DNA from: Deltaproteobacteria bacterium GWA2_38_16
GTDB taxonomy: Bacteria; Bdellovibrionota; JACOXK01; 2-02-FULL-40-11
Length of the DNA stretch: 64,000 nt
Assembly: GCA_001797335.1 (NCBI GenBank)
Contig: MGPE01000008.1
Location: forward strand, 1 to 64,000
Direction of reading: 5' to 3'
The translations under genes were made by a program, and so were the position numbers. Below, one piece after another: positions 29,507 to 37,702 of the stretch. Positions within the stretch are counted from its first letter, which is position 1; each line of letters starts with the position of its first letter. The notes under the pieces are model-generated. The model did not search any database and was not told where the DNA came from. It saw only the letters and a program-made list of their open reading frames with translations.

Positions 29507-30472
29507 GTGAGAACTGAGTTTTTAAAAGTGACCCAAGAAGAGGCTGGACAACGTTTGGATGCGTATCTCTTATCCAAGGGATATCTTCCGAGTCGCGCAC
29601 AAATTCAACGACTCATACAGGGAGAAAAAGTGCGCGTTAACGGTTTTCCCTCTAAATCCAGCTATCTGATCAAAGAAAAGGATACCATTACCGTTGAAAT
29701 TCCTGCGCCCACGGAAAGTGTGATGGTGGCACAGGATCTTCCTCTTCATGTTTATTATGAAGATGAAGATTTGATTGTCATTAATAAAGCAGCGGGAATG
29801 GTGGTGCATCCGGGAGCAGGGAATAAAGAGGGAACATTGGTGAATGCCCTTCTTCATCATTGTAAACATCTTTCGAGTATTGGGGCTGGAATTGGGGGGG
29901 TATTGCGGCCGGGGATTGTGCATCGACTGGATCGAGATACTTCTGGACTCATGGTGGTGGCCAAAACCGATCAAGCGCATCTATCGTTAAGCGATCAATT
30001 TAAAGAAAGAACTATCAGGCGGCATTATGAAACATTGGTGTATGGACGGATGGAAACGCCGCATGGAAGTTTTGATAGCCCGATTGGGAGGCATCCAACG
30101 CAACGAAAAAAAATGTCTTCACAATCAAAACGAGGAAAATCTGCGCTAACAGTATGGGAAGTGTTAAAAGCGTATGACCAGGTGAGTCTTATGAAAGCAA
30201 CTTTGGCGACGGGTCGAACACATCAAATTCGAGTACATTTTTCTGAGGGAGGACATCCCGTTCTTGGAGATGAAACCTATGGAGGAAAAAATCGGGTGAA
30301 GCATATTGTGGATCAGAAGTTAAAACACGCCATTGAACAACTTCCTTATTTACTCCTTCATGCCAAAACGATTGCATTCACACATCCCAAGACGCACGAA
30401 ATTTTATCTTTCGAAGCCCCTATCCCAGATTATTTTAAACATATTTTAGAGATATTAGATGATTCACAGTGA
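29507..30472 (+). CDS. rluD: RluA/RluD-family rRNA pseudouridine synthase
   Basis: 321 residues. N-terminal S4 RNA-binding domain (residues ~15-60, GQRLDAYLLSKGYLPSRAQI) and a pseudouridine synthase domain with the catalytic aspartate in RPGIVHRLDRDTSGLMVVAK. Other family motifs: HPVLGDETYGGK and LATGRTHQIRVHF. It isomerises uridines in 23S rRNA. The S4-plus-catalytic layout and length match RluD. GTG start at 29507, weak ribosome binding site. The 3' end overlaps pgeF by 14 bases. Confidence 0.88.
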   Translation: MRTEFLKVTQEEAGQRLDAYLLSKGYLPSRAQIQRLIQGEKVRVNGFPSKSSYLIKEKDTITVEIPAPTESVMVAQDLPLHVYYEDEDLIVINKAAGMVVHPGAGNKEGTLVNALLHHCKHLSSIGAGIGGVLRPGIVHRLDRDTSGLMVVAKTDQAHLSLSDQFKERTIRRHYETLVYGRMETPHGSFDSPIGRHPTQRKKMSSQSKRGKSALTVWEVLKAYDQVSLMKATLATGRTHQIRVHFSEGGHPVLGDETYGGKNRVKHIVDQKLKHAIEQLPYLLLHAKTIAFTHPKTHEILSFEAPIPDYFKHILEILDDSQ

Positions 30473-31127
30473 AATTTTAAAAACAATTTTGGGTATTGAT
30501 CATGGCTTTTTAACCAAATTAACGAGTCATGAACTTTCCCAACATCATATTTTTAAACTGTGTAGAGTAAAGCAAGTGCATGGAAGCAATGTAGTGAGCA
30601 TTGAAGATATAAAGAAGTTGGACCAGCATCAAACAGAAGAAGCAGATATTATTATTACTTCTCTGCCTCGTGTGGCTTTAACCATTGCCACAGCCGACTG
30701 TGTGCCCCTGCTTTTTTGTGATCCTATAAAAAAAGTGGTTGCTGCCAGTCATGCGGGTTGGCGAGGGACTGCCCAAAATGTGGCTCATGCGACTGTTCAA
30801 GCCTTAGTACACAAAAGAGGATGTGATACAAAAGAAGTGAGGGTGGCCATTGGGCCTTCTATTCAGAAATGCTGCTATGAAGTAGATCAAAAAGTGTACG
30901 ACGGTTTTTTAGTAAAAATTTTTTTTACGCCTATTCCAGGGAAAAAAGACCATTGGTTCTTTAGTCTTTCGGAGATGAATCAATATCAATTAATAGAAGC
31001 GGGTGTTTTGGAAAAAAATATTTGGCGGTCTTCGTTGTGTACGGCCTGTCGCCCAGACTTATTTTATTCTTACAGAAAAGAACCCGAAACGACCCACCGC
31101 CAATTTAGTTTTATCGCGTTAAAGTAA
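30459..31127 (+). CDS. pgeF: Laccase-domain (YfiH/PgeF) purine nucleoside phosphorylase-like protein
   Basis: 222 residues. Zinc/copper-ligand motifs VKQVHGSNVV, TIATADCVPLLF, AASHAGWRGTAQN and CCYEVDQKV belong to the YfiH family (once 'polyphenol oxidase'), which includes adenosine/inosine phosphorylases and the peptidoglycan-editing protein PgeF. The pairing with rluD is widely conserved (yfiI-yfiH). Ends CTACRPDLFYSYRKEP, as expected. It converges end-to-end with the cytochrome gene with no gap. Confidence 0.9.
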   Translation: MIHSEILKTILGIDHGFLTKLTSHELSQHHIFKLCRVKQVHGSNVVSIEDIKKLDQHQTEEADIIITSLPRVALTIATADCVPLLFCDPIKKVVAASHAGWRGTAQNVAHATVQALVHKRGCDTKEVRVAIGPSIQKCCYEVDQKVYDGFLVKIFFTPIPGKKDHWFFSLSEMNQYQLIEAGVLEKNIWRSSLCTACRPDLFYSYRKEPETTHRQFSFIALK

Positions 31128-31472
31128 TTATTTCTTTGCGTCTTCGTCTTTGAGGTAGCTCATTACAGCGTTAACTTCAGCATCTTTTAAACCCAGATTG
31201 GTCATGGGGATATTATTATATTTTTTAAGAAGTTCTTTGGCTGTGGCATCTGATTTGAGCATGGTATCGGGGCTTTTAATCATTTTTTTTATCCAGTCTG
31301 CTTTTCTGCGTTGAGTGATTCCTTTTAAATCTGGACCAATTCGATCTCCTTGCCCATAGCTATGGCAGGCAGCGCATTTGGTATTAAATACGTCTTTTCC
31401 CTCTACTTTTTGAGCAAAAGAATGAAACGGTATAAAAGATAAAGACATCATCAAAAACATTATTTTTTTCAT
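31128..31472 (-). CDS. Class I monohaem cytochrome c
   Basis: 114 residues. Signal peptide MKKIMFLMMSLSFIPFHSFAQ; haem-binding CAACHSYG at about residue 35; axial methionine in NNIPMTNLGL. C-terminal helix AEVNAVMSYLKDED. A soluble periplasmic electron carrier. AAAGGAGG lies seven bases before ATG 31472; an ATG two codons upstream would be too close. The ribosome binding site is the 3' arm of a perfect 5-bp hairpin (31480-31493), so translation may be modulated by structure. Confidence 0.88.
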   Translation of the reverse strand: MKKIMFLMMSLSFIPFHSFAQKVEGKDVFNTKCAACHSYGQGDRIGPDLKGITQRRKADWIKKMIKSPDTMLKSDATAKELLKKYNNIPMTNLGLKDAEVNAVMSYLKDEDAKK

Positions 31473-31479
31473 ACACATT

Positions 31480-31493
31480 CCTCCTTTGGGAGG
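31480..31493 (-). promoter_or_regulatory. Hairpin sequestering the cytochrome c ribosome binding site
   Basis: On the minus strand CCTCC, four bases, GGAGG: the second arm is the Shine-Dalgarno sequence. A perfect anti-SD/SD pair is seen directly; any regulatory effect is inferred. Confidence 0.35.
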
Positions 31494-31561
31494 ACTACCA
31501 CACAATAAAATTTCGATGCAAGCAGATTTAATATCTTTAAGAGATGTGCCGATAAGAGAGA

Positions 31562-32446
31562 ATGATGGAAAAAATTTATTATTTTTTTGAAAATTCTATT
31601 TGGGAAGAAAAGCATCCTCTGTGGCAAGAACCCCTCATTTGGATCGCCAGACTTATTTATTTGTTTATTCATGGGATGACCAAAAATAAACTTACTATTC
31701 GGGCCACAGCCTTGGCCTATACGACGCTTCTTTCCATTGTCCCGGTTATTGCTGTGATGCTTTCTTTCTTTAAAGCCTTTGGGGGAATGTCCAAAATTGA
31801 AGCACAAATTCGCCCCTTTATTTTAAATAATTTATCTACGGGATCCGGGGAGATTGTTCAAAAATATTTATTAACGTTTACAGAAAAACTTCATGCGGGC
31901 ACTTTAGGACTGGTTAGCTTTGCGTTACTACTGCTTACCGTTTTTGGATTATTGTCTACTATTGAAGGAGCTTTTAATGATATTTGGGGAGTTGAAAAAC
32001 CTAGAGCCTTGATTCACCGCTTTAATGCTTACTGGACGTTGATGACGATTGGGCCACTTTTTATGGCTTTTTCAGTAGGGGTGACCAGTTCTCTGCATGC
32101 CTATTCGTATCCGATTCAAATGTTTTTAAAAGTATTGCCCACTCTTTTAACCTGGATACTCTTTACGATGCTCTATGCCTTTATTCCCAATACCCATGTG
32201 CGATTTCGATCGGCTTTTTTGGGAGGGGTTTTGGCAGGGTCCGGCTGGCAATTTGCAAAATACGCATACACAATTTATGTTGCTAAGGCAGATACCTATA
32301 GTACCATTTATGGATCATTGGCCGCGCTGCCCATTTTTTTAGTGTGGCTCTATGTAACGTGGCTCATCGTTTTAATGGGAGCAGAAATTTCCTTTGCAGA
32401 CCAAAATATTAAAACCTATCGTGAAAAAAGAAGCTCTGCTTCTTAA
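31562..32446 (+). CDS. YihY/UPF0761 (BrkB-like) membrane protein
   Basis: 294 residues with six or so membrane helices. Typical family blocks: TIRATALAYTTLLSIVPVIAV, FGLLSTIEGAFNDIWGV, IPNTHVRFRSAFLGGVLAGSGWQFAKY and YSTIYGSLAALPIFLVWLYVTWLIVLMGAEI. Once annotated as ribonuclease BN, it is now considered an inner-membrane protein of unclear function. Shorter than the ~400-residue members because it lacks the C-terminal cytoplasmic domain. It overlaps the likely uvrC start by 26 bases. Confidence 0.88.
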   Translation: MMEKIYYFFENSIWEEKHPLWQEPLIWIARLIYLFIHGMTKNKLTIRATALAYTTLLSIVPVIAVMLSFFKAFGGMSKIEAQIRPFILNNLSTGSGEIVQKYLLTFTEKLHAGTLGLVSFALLLLTVFGLLSTIEGAFNDIWGVEKPRALIHRFNAYWTLMTIGPLFMAFSVGVTSSLHAYSYPIQMFLKVLPTLLTWILFTMLYAFIPNTHVRFRSAFLGGVLAGSGWQFAKYAYTIYVAKADTYSTIYGSLAALPIFLVWLYVTWLIVLMGAEISFADQNIKTYREKRSSAS

Positions 32447-34079
32447 AGTTAAAAAATCTCCTCTGAAACCAGGCGTTTATCTCATGAAAGAATCCAGTGG
32501 AAAAATTATTTACGTTGGAAAAGCCAAGAACTTAAGAAATCGTTTAAAATCTTATTTTTACACCAAAGATCACACTCCCAAAGTGGCTGTGATGGTGTCT
32601 CGGGTATCAGATCTTTCTTGGATTATAACTGATACCGAACTTGAAGCCTTAATGCTCGAAGGGACCCTCATTAAAAAATATCACCCTCGATATAATATTC
32701 ATTTAAGAGATGATAAAACCTATCCCTATTTACGAATTACCGTTCATGAACAGTGGCCCAAGTTAGAAGTCGTTCGGCGACCCAAACGAGATAAAGCGCT
32801 CTATTTTGGCCCTTATACTTCTGCCTATTCTATTCGAGAGACACTAAAGCTTTTAACAAAAATATTTCCTATTCGTGATTGCAGCGAATCAAAATTTTCA
32901 AATCGAACACGGCCTTGTTTAAGTTATGATATTGGGATTTGTACTGCTCCCTGTGTGAACATCATCTCAGAAGGTGCCTATCGAAAAATAGTGGATGATC
33001 TTATTTCTTTTTTAAAAGGGAAAAAGAAAGATCTTTTAAAAGCCTTAAGAAATCAGATGAAAGAGCTTTCTTCTCAAACGAAATATGAAGAAGCGGCTCA
33101 ATTAAGAGATCGTATTCAAGGGATAGAGCATTTGCTAGAGCAGCAAAAGGTGGTGAGTTTAAAATTAACCGATCAAGATGTGATTGGGTGGTGCAGGAAA
33201 GAAGAGGATATAGAAATAGCTCTTCTTTTTATTCGAGCTGGAAGACTTCTAGGCAAAAAAATATTTTCTTTTTCTCGTGTTACTCAACCTGAAGAAGATT
33301 TTTTAAGTTCCTTTATCTTGCAATATTATGAAATGGAATTTATTCCAGATGAAATCATTGTTCCTGTAACTTTGTCAGATCAAAAAATACTTCAGCATTT
33401 TCTTTTTCAACAACGTTCTAAAGCGGTAAAACTCATTTTTCCAAAATCAGGGGAGAAAAAAGCACTTTTAGCCATGGCTAATGAAAATGCCAAAGATCAT
33501 TTGAGACACGGGGGTGTGCAAAAAGAAGTTTCTATTTTAGAAGAACTCAAAACAAAGCTTCATTTGAAAAATGAACCTGATCGCATTGAGTGTTTTGATA
33601 TTTCCAATATTCAAGGAACCAATGCCGTAGGATCTCGAGTAACATTTATTCAGGGAAAGGCAGATAAAAATTTCTATCGGCGATATAAGATTAAAACGGT
33701 GGAAGGGCCCAATGACTATGCCATGATGAATGAAGTACTTTCGAGACGTTTCAAAAATAAAGACGAAGATACGTTTCCAGATCTTCTCATGGTGGATGGG
33801 GGGAGGGGGCAGCTTTCGATTGCCCTTCAAGTGTTAAAAGAATTAGAAATTGAGAATATAGATGTTATTGGATTGGCCAAAGAAAAAACAATTTCTTCGT
33901 TCCAGGGAAAACTCATTGAGAAACTCCAGGAAAGGGTTTATGTGCCTGGCCAGAAAAATCCTGTTATTTTTAAAGAAAACTCACCGGCATTGCATTTGTT
34001 GCAACGTCTTCGTGATGAAGCTCATCGTTTTGCCATCACTTACCACAAAAAACTCCGCTCCAAAACTGCCTTTGAGTAG
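32421..34079 (+). CDS. uvrC: Excinuclease ABC subunit C without the C-terminal HhH domain
   Basis: 552 residues from the GTG at 32421. Nucleotide excision repair nuclease. Order: GIY-YIG domain (PLKPGVYLMKESSGKIIYVG, residues 12-90), UVR domain (TKYEEAAQLRDRIQGIEHLL), then the RNase H-like second nuclease (IECFDISNIQGTNAVGSRV, LLMVDGGRGQLS). It ends KKLRSKTAFE, where other UvrC proteins go on into a tandem helix-hairpin-helix domain. That domain is missing; the codons after the stop look like a decayed remnant. An in-frame TTG (32394) is an alternative start deep in the yihY overlap. Confidence 0.9.
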   Translation: MKKEALLLKVKKSPLKPGVYLMKESSGKIIYVGKAKNLRNRLKSYFYTKDHTPKVAVMVSRVSDLSWIITDTELEALMLEGTLIKKYHPRYNIHLRDDKTYPYLRITVHEQWPKLEVVRRPKRDKALYFGPYTSAYSIRETLKLLTKIFPIRDCSESKFSNRTRPCLSYDIGICTAPCVNIISEGAYRKIVDDLISFLKGKKKDLLKALRNQMKELSSQTKYEEAAQLRDRIQGIEHLLEQQKVVSLKLTDQDVIGWCRKEEDIEIALLFIRAGRLLGKKIFSFSRVTQPEEDFLSSFILQYYEMEFIPDEIIVPVTLSDQKILQHFLFQQRSKAVKLIFPKSGEKKALLAMANENAKDHLRHGGVQKEVSILEELKTKLHLKNEPDRIECFDISNIQGTNAVGSRVTFIQGKADKNFYRRYKIKTVEGPNDYAMMNEVLSRRFKNKDEDTFPDLLMVDGGRGQLSIALQVLKELEIENIDVIGLAKEKTISSFQGKLIEKLQERVYVPGQKNPVIFKENSPALHLLQRLRDEAHRFAITYHKKLRSKTAFE

Positions 34080-34119
34080 GATTGAATTATAAGGGGGAGT
34101 GTAGTAGGGTGTCTAATAT

Positions 34120-34287
34120 ATGTTTGGAATTGGGATGGGAGAATTTATATTGATTTTAATTGTGGGGCTTTTGTTATTTGGAAGTCGGCTTCCAGAAGTA
34201 GCCTATAGTCTTGGGAAATTTGTTCGAAAAATCCAGCTCAGTTTACAAGACATTAAAAGTGATATAGAAGACGAGATTCGAAAATAA
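34120..34287 (+). CDS. Small TatA/TatB-family protein (55 residues)
   Basis: A short gene. It starts MFGIGMGEFILILIVGLLLF, one membrane helix, then the hinge FGSRLPEVAYSLGKFVRK and an amphipathic helix IQLSLQDIKSDIEDEIRK. The pattern (helix, G-S/T-x-x-L-P-E, amphipathic helix) is that of TatA/TatB pore or receptor subunits. The acidic, short C-terminus and position before tatA and tatC make a TatB-like role possible. GGGGGAG lies about 20 bases upstream, too far to be an ideal ribosome binding site. Confidence 0.75.
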   Translation: MFGIGMGEFILILIVGLLLFGSRLPEVAYSLGKFVRKIQLSLQDIKSDIEDEIRK

Positions 34288-34304
34288 GTTTTTTACCCCC
34301 TAAA

Positions 34305-34376
34305 GTCATCCTGAGCAAAGCGAAGGATCTTATATTTAAGAAAGAGATTCTTCGGGACTTTGTTCCTCAGAATGAC
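34305..34376. repeat. Dispersed palindromic repeat (72 bp)
   Basis: Begins GTCATCCTGAGCAAAGCGAA and ends TTCCTCAGAATGAC, with outer arms complementary at 10 of 11 positions and an inner AGATTC/GGATCT pair. Related to the other GTCATTCC/GGAATGAC elements in this window. It lies in the gap between the 55-residue Tat gene and tatA. Confidence 0.7.
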
Positions 34377-34396
34377 AAGTGGTAGAAAGGAAAACG

Positions 34397-34600
34397 ATGG
34401 AACATGCAACGCTTGCATTTATCGGTGGATTGGGATTACCAGAGCTTTTGGTAATTGGAACCATTGCTGTACTTCTTTTTGGAACCAAAAAACTTCCTGA
34501 ACTAGGAAGGGGATTGGCTCGCGGAGTGAAAGAATTTAAGGATGGTTTAAAAGATAGCTCAGAGTCCAGCGATAAAAAAGAAGATCCTAAAAAAGAATAG
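34397..34600 (+). CDS. tatA: Twin-arginine translocase subunit TatA
   Basis: 67 residues. Membrane helix and hinge LPELLVIGTIAVLLFGTKKL then PELGRGLARGVKEFKDGLKD: the canonical F-G-x-x-K-L-P-E-L-G motif. Acidic/lysine tail. Forms the pore for export of folded proteins. AAAGGA eight bases before the ATG supports 34397 over a GTG 18 bases upstream that lies within the repeat. Followed by tatC after another short palindrome. Confidence 0.93.
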   Translation: MEHATLAFIGGLGLPELLVIGTIAVLLFGTKKLPELGRGLARGVKEFKDGLKDSSESSDKKEDPKKE

Positions 34601-34625
34601 AGATTCCCGTTTTCACGGGAATGAC
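34601..34625. repeat. Short palindromic repeat between tatA and tatC
   Basis: ATTCCCG, six bases, CGGGAAT, followed by GAC; same family as the GTCATTCC elements. It begins right at the tatA stop and could act as an mRNA stabiliser or weak terminator. Confidence 0.65.
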
Positions 34626-34633
34626 AAAAAATA

Positions 34634-35389
34634 ATGAAACAGATGACCCTACTTGAGCATCTGGAAGAATTAAGACTTCGTCTCATCTGGAGTCTTGCGT
34701 TCTTTGGGTGTGGAATTGTTTTAGCGTTTAGCCAACGAACATTTTTTATGGAAGTGGTGGGATATCCTCATCGCTATGCCATGAAAAAACTGGGGCTAGC
34801 TTCTTCTCTCTATGTTTTTCGATATCAAGATAGTTTTATCTCCCAGTTTAAAGTGTGTTTAATGGCGGGATTTATCATCTCGTTTCCTTTTATTATCTAT
34901 CATGCTTTAAAGTTTATATCGGCAGGCCTTTTCCCCGAAGAGCGTAAAAAATTAGTATTTCTTTACCTTCCTTTTTTCTTGTTGTTATTTGTGAGTGGAT
35001 CGTTATTTTCTTATTTTTTATTAATTCCTTATGGGCTTCATTTTTTGGCTTTTTTTGGAAAAGAAGTGGGGCTTACTCCCATGATTAGTTTTTCAGAATA
35101 TGTATCTTTTTTTGTTATTTTGACGTTCATTACGGGACTTGTATTTGAATTGCCCTTAGTGATGGCCGTTTTAGTACGTATAGGGCTTTTAAGTTCTTTA
35201 GATTGGCGCCATAAAAGACGAGTGGCTATTTTAGTAATTTTTATCGTATCAGCCATGATTACTCCGACGCCAGATCCATTAACACAAACACTGTTAGCAG
35301 TTCCGCTTATTTTTCTTTATGAAATCGGATGTTGGTTATCGGTATTTATTGAGAAAGGTAATCTAAAACCAATTCTTCCTCATCCATGA
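34634..35389 (+). CDS. tatC: Twin-arginine translocase subunit TatC
   Basis: 251 residues, six membrane helices. N-terminal MTLLEHLEELRLRLIWSL is the signal-peptide-binding signature; also FPFIIYHALKFISAGLFPEER and a conserved AMITPTPDPLTQTLLAVP. It recognises twin-arginine signals and builds the translocase with TatA/B encoded upstream. Ends with a 4-base overlap with lgt. Confidence 0.95.
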   Translation: MKQMTLLEHLEELRLRLIWSLAFFGCGIVLAFSQRTFFMEVVGYPHRYAMKKLGLASSLYVFRYQDSFISQFKVCLMAGFIISFPFIIYHALKFISAGLFPEERKKLVFLYLPFFLLLFVSGSLFSYFLLIPYGLHFLAFFGKEVGLTPMISFSEYVSFFVILTFITGLVFELPLVMAVLVRIGLLSSLDWRHKRRVAILVIFIVSAMITPTPDPLTQTLLAVPLIFLYEIGCWLSVFIEKGNLKPILPHP

Positions 35390-36156
35390 TCTTGACGCAT
35401 CATATAAACCCCACTCTTTTACAGGTGGGCCTATTTCAAATCCGCTGGTATGGGCTCATGTATGTGATTGGATTTTTTGCTTCGTATATACTCATGCGTC
35501 GATTTTCACGAGAAGGCACCTTAAAACTTTCTTATCTTGAAATCGATTCTTTGCTTTTTTATGTATTTGTGGGGTTATTTTTAGGGGCCAGGATTTTTTA
35601 TGTTTTTGTCTATAATTTTAGTTTATATCGCCATCATCTTTTAGAAATTGTTGAAATTTGGAAAGGAGGACTTTCTTTTCATGGAGGTCTTTTGGGCATT
35701 GTTATCGCAGGCCTTGTCTTTAGTTATCGCTATAAAATTCCTTTTTGGAAGCTGGGAGATATCTTTGTAACCTGTGCTCCTATTGGATTGGGATTTGGAA
35801 GAATTGGGAATTTTATGAATGGGGAACTATTTGGGCGGGCCACCGATGGCCATTGGGGAGTTATCTTTCCAGAAGGAGGACCTTTTCCCAGACATCCTTC
35901 ACAGCTCTATGAGTCTTTATTTGAAGGTTTTTTTCTTTTTTGTTTGATGTGGTTTTTTAGAAAACGGGTAAAAACAGGACAGCTTTCAGCCTTATTTTTA
36001 ATTTTTTACGGGATTTTTCGTTTTTTTATAGAGTATTTTAGAGAGCCCGATGTTCAATTGGGTTTTGTTTTTCTGCATTTTTCAATGGGGCAGCTTCTGT
36101 GCATGTTGATGATGATAGCAGGGGGTGTCCTATATTGGCAAAGAGCGCGCGTTTAA
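35386..36156 (+). CDS. lgt: Prolipoprotein diacylglyceryl transferase
   Basis: 256 residues, seven membrane helices. Adds diacylglycerol to the lipobox cysteine of prelipoproteins. Signature GLGFGRIGNFMNGELFGRAT and PRHPSQLYES; N-terminal RWYGLMYVIGFFASYIL. Several lipoproteins of this window would be its substrates. The 3' end overlaps the convergent phospholipase-like gene by 119 bases. Confidence 0.95.
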   Translation: MILTHHINPTLLQVGLFQIRWYGLMYVIGFFASYILMRRFSREGTLKLSYLEIDSLLFYVFVGLFLGARIFYVFVYNFSLYRHHLLEIVEIWKGGLSFHGGLLGIVIAGLVFSYRYKIPFWKLGDIFVTCAPIGLGFGRIGNFMNGELFGRATDGHWGVIFPEGGPFPRHPSQLYESLFEGFFLFCLMWFFRKRVKTGQLSALFLIFYGIFRFFIEYFREPDVQLGFVFLHFSMGQLLCMLMMIAGGVLYWQRARV

Positions 36157-37009
36157 AACTTTCTTTAATGACGAATAATTTTGTCTCAATTTCTTTTTTG
36201 GTTTGATGTTTATGAGTTTTCTTTAACTGTTTTCGTAGTTTTTTGGCTTTCATTAGGGCTGCTTTTCCAGAAGGATCTATTCGATAGAATTTGGATTTTT
36301 TCCCATGATTTAAAAAATCAATCATGGCTGTTACCGCTAAAGAGTGAAACTCTTTAATGTCCTGAGGAGGTAATTTCCAAGTCGATTTTTTGGATACAGA
36401 AGAGACGAGCTTTCTCCAGGATTCGGAATGTTCAAGATGCATTAAGCTATTAAAAATAAATTTATTAGTTCGAAAAGAAAATAAGGTTCTCTTTAAAAGT
36501 CCTTTTAACAGTTCATCATGGGTAGATTTATGATAGGTTTTAGCCAAATGTTTGGCCATCTTCCAAAATTTTTTGTCTCTGGTGGCATCAAACCGTAATT
36601 CCCAATACACATGTTTTAAGGTTTTTGTCGGAAAAGAAGCTGTAATATGATAAGGCACAAAATAGTTATGAGAAATCGTGTCGGCTGCTAAGTGACTTAA
36701 ATATCCATATGCAAATGCTTTTTGTTTTCGAGTTTTGGCTTTTTCTAAAATATGTAGGCCCACATCCCAGTTGTGGCAGTTATAAAGGTAATCCACGGCA
36801 TCTTTTTTTAACGTAATATCTGCCGCGATGCAGCCATAGAGGAAATCATTTGGGAAGGTTCTTAAAAGTTCTTGCAAAGGGTGAATGAGCATGGGTAGAT
36901 TGTTGAGGATTTCAACTCCATAAGAAAGATGTGTAATAGGTCCCCAGGCCAGTGCCAGTGAGGGGGTTAGAAGAATCCAAGAAAATGTTAGCAAAAAAAC
37001 AACCATCAT
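36038..37009 (-). CDS. Zinc-dependent phospholipase C-like secreted protein
   Basis: 323 residues with a signal peptide (VVFLLTFSWILLTPSLALAWG). The mature N-terminus WGPITH, then CHNWDVG and FAYGYLSHLAADTISHNYFVPYH carry the histidines and aspartates of the zinc-dependent phospholipase C family (PF00882), in which the N-terminal Trp also binds zinc. The C-terminal third is lysine-rich and unrecognised. It would cleave phospholipid head groups in the periplasm or outside. Start at 37009 or the adjacent ATG 37006. The last 39 residues are encoded antisense to lgt, an unusually long convergent overlap. Confidence 0.7.
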   Translation of the reverse strand: MMVVFLLTFSWILLTPSLALAWGPITHLSYGVEILNNLPMLIHPLQELLRTFPNDFLYGCIAADITLKKDAVDYLYNCHNWDVGLHILEKAKTRKQKAFAYGYLSHLAADTISHNYFVPYHITASFPTKTLKHVYWELRFDATRDKKFWKMAKHLAKTYHKSTHDELLKGLLKRTLFSFRTNKFIFNSLMHLEHSESWRKLVSSVSKKSTWKLPPQDIKEFHSLAVTAMIDFLNHGKKSKFYRIDPSGKAALMKAKKLRKQLKKTHKHQTKKEIETKLFVIKESFKRALFANIGHPLLSSSTCTEAAPLKNAEKQNPIEHRAL

Positions 37010-37028
37010 TAATAAGGAATGTACCGCG

Positions 37029-37700
37029 ATGAAAGATGTCCTGCAAGCACTTCATCATCGATTAAATTATTATAAAGAGTTGGGGATTAAACATATTCCT
37101 AAAGTAAAAAAAGATATCATGAAAAAAAATAGTGCTCATGAAACATTAGAAGATATTCGTACTGATATCGGCGATTGTACTCGATGTAAACTCCATGCGG
37201 AACGAACCCATATTGTTTTTGGAGAAGGAAATCCAAAGGCAAAGCTCATGTTTATAGGAGAAGGACCAGGACATGATGAAGATATTACGGGTCGCCCTTT
37301 TGTGGGAAGAGCAGGGCAGCTTTTAACTAAAATTATTGAAGCCATGAAATTAAAAAGATCGGATGTCTATATTGCTAATATCGTTAAATGCCGTCCCCAG
37401 AATAACCGTGCGCCGGAAGCCGATGAAGTTGCTATCTGCGAAGGATTCTTGCATCGACAAATTGCTGTTATTAAACCCAAAGTTATTGTGTGTCTGGGGA
37501 GTGTGGCAGCACAAAATCTTTTAAAAACAGAAAAGAAAATTTCTGCATTAAGAGGGAACTGGATCTCGTTAAAGGAAACTCCTGTCATGCCAACGTATCA
37601 TCCCGCATTTTTGCTTCGAAATCCAAACATGAAGAAAGCCGTGTGGGAAGACATGAAAAAAGTAATGGAATTTTTTAAAAAAGAGGATAATAAGAAGTAG
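37029..37700 (+). CDS. Type 4/5-like uracil-DNA glycosylase
   Basis: 223 residues. Motif A GEGPGHDEDITGRPFVGRAG and motif B PTYHPAFLLRNP are those of the iron-sulfur family-4 uracil-DNA glycosylases. Cluster cysteines: CTRCKL near residue 49, KCRP, and a further one in ICLG-like VIVCLG. Removes uracil from DNA in base excision repair. The first ~30 residues (MKDVLQALHHRLNYYKELGI) are an extension seen in bacterial members. An operon with nfeD is likely (2-base gap). Confidence 0.9.
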   Translation: MKDVLQALHHRLNYYKELGIKHIPKVKKDIMKKNSAHETLEDIRTDIGDCTRCKLHAERTHIVFGEGNPKAKLMFIGEGPGHDEDITGRPFVGRAGQLLTKIIEAMKLKRSDVYIANIVKCRPQNNRAPEADEVAICEGFLHRQIAVIKPKVIVCLGSVAAQNLLKTEKKISALRGNWISLKETPVMPTYHPAFLLRNPNMKKAVWEDMKKVMEFFKKEDNKK

Positions 37701-37702
37701 CT

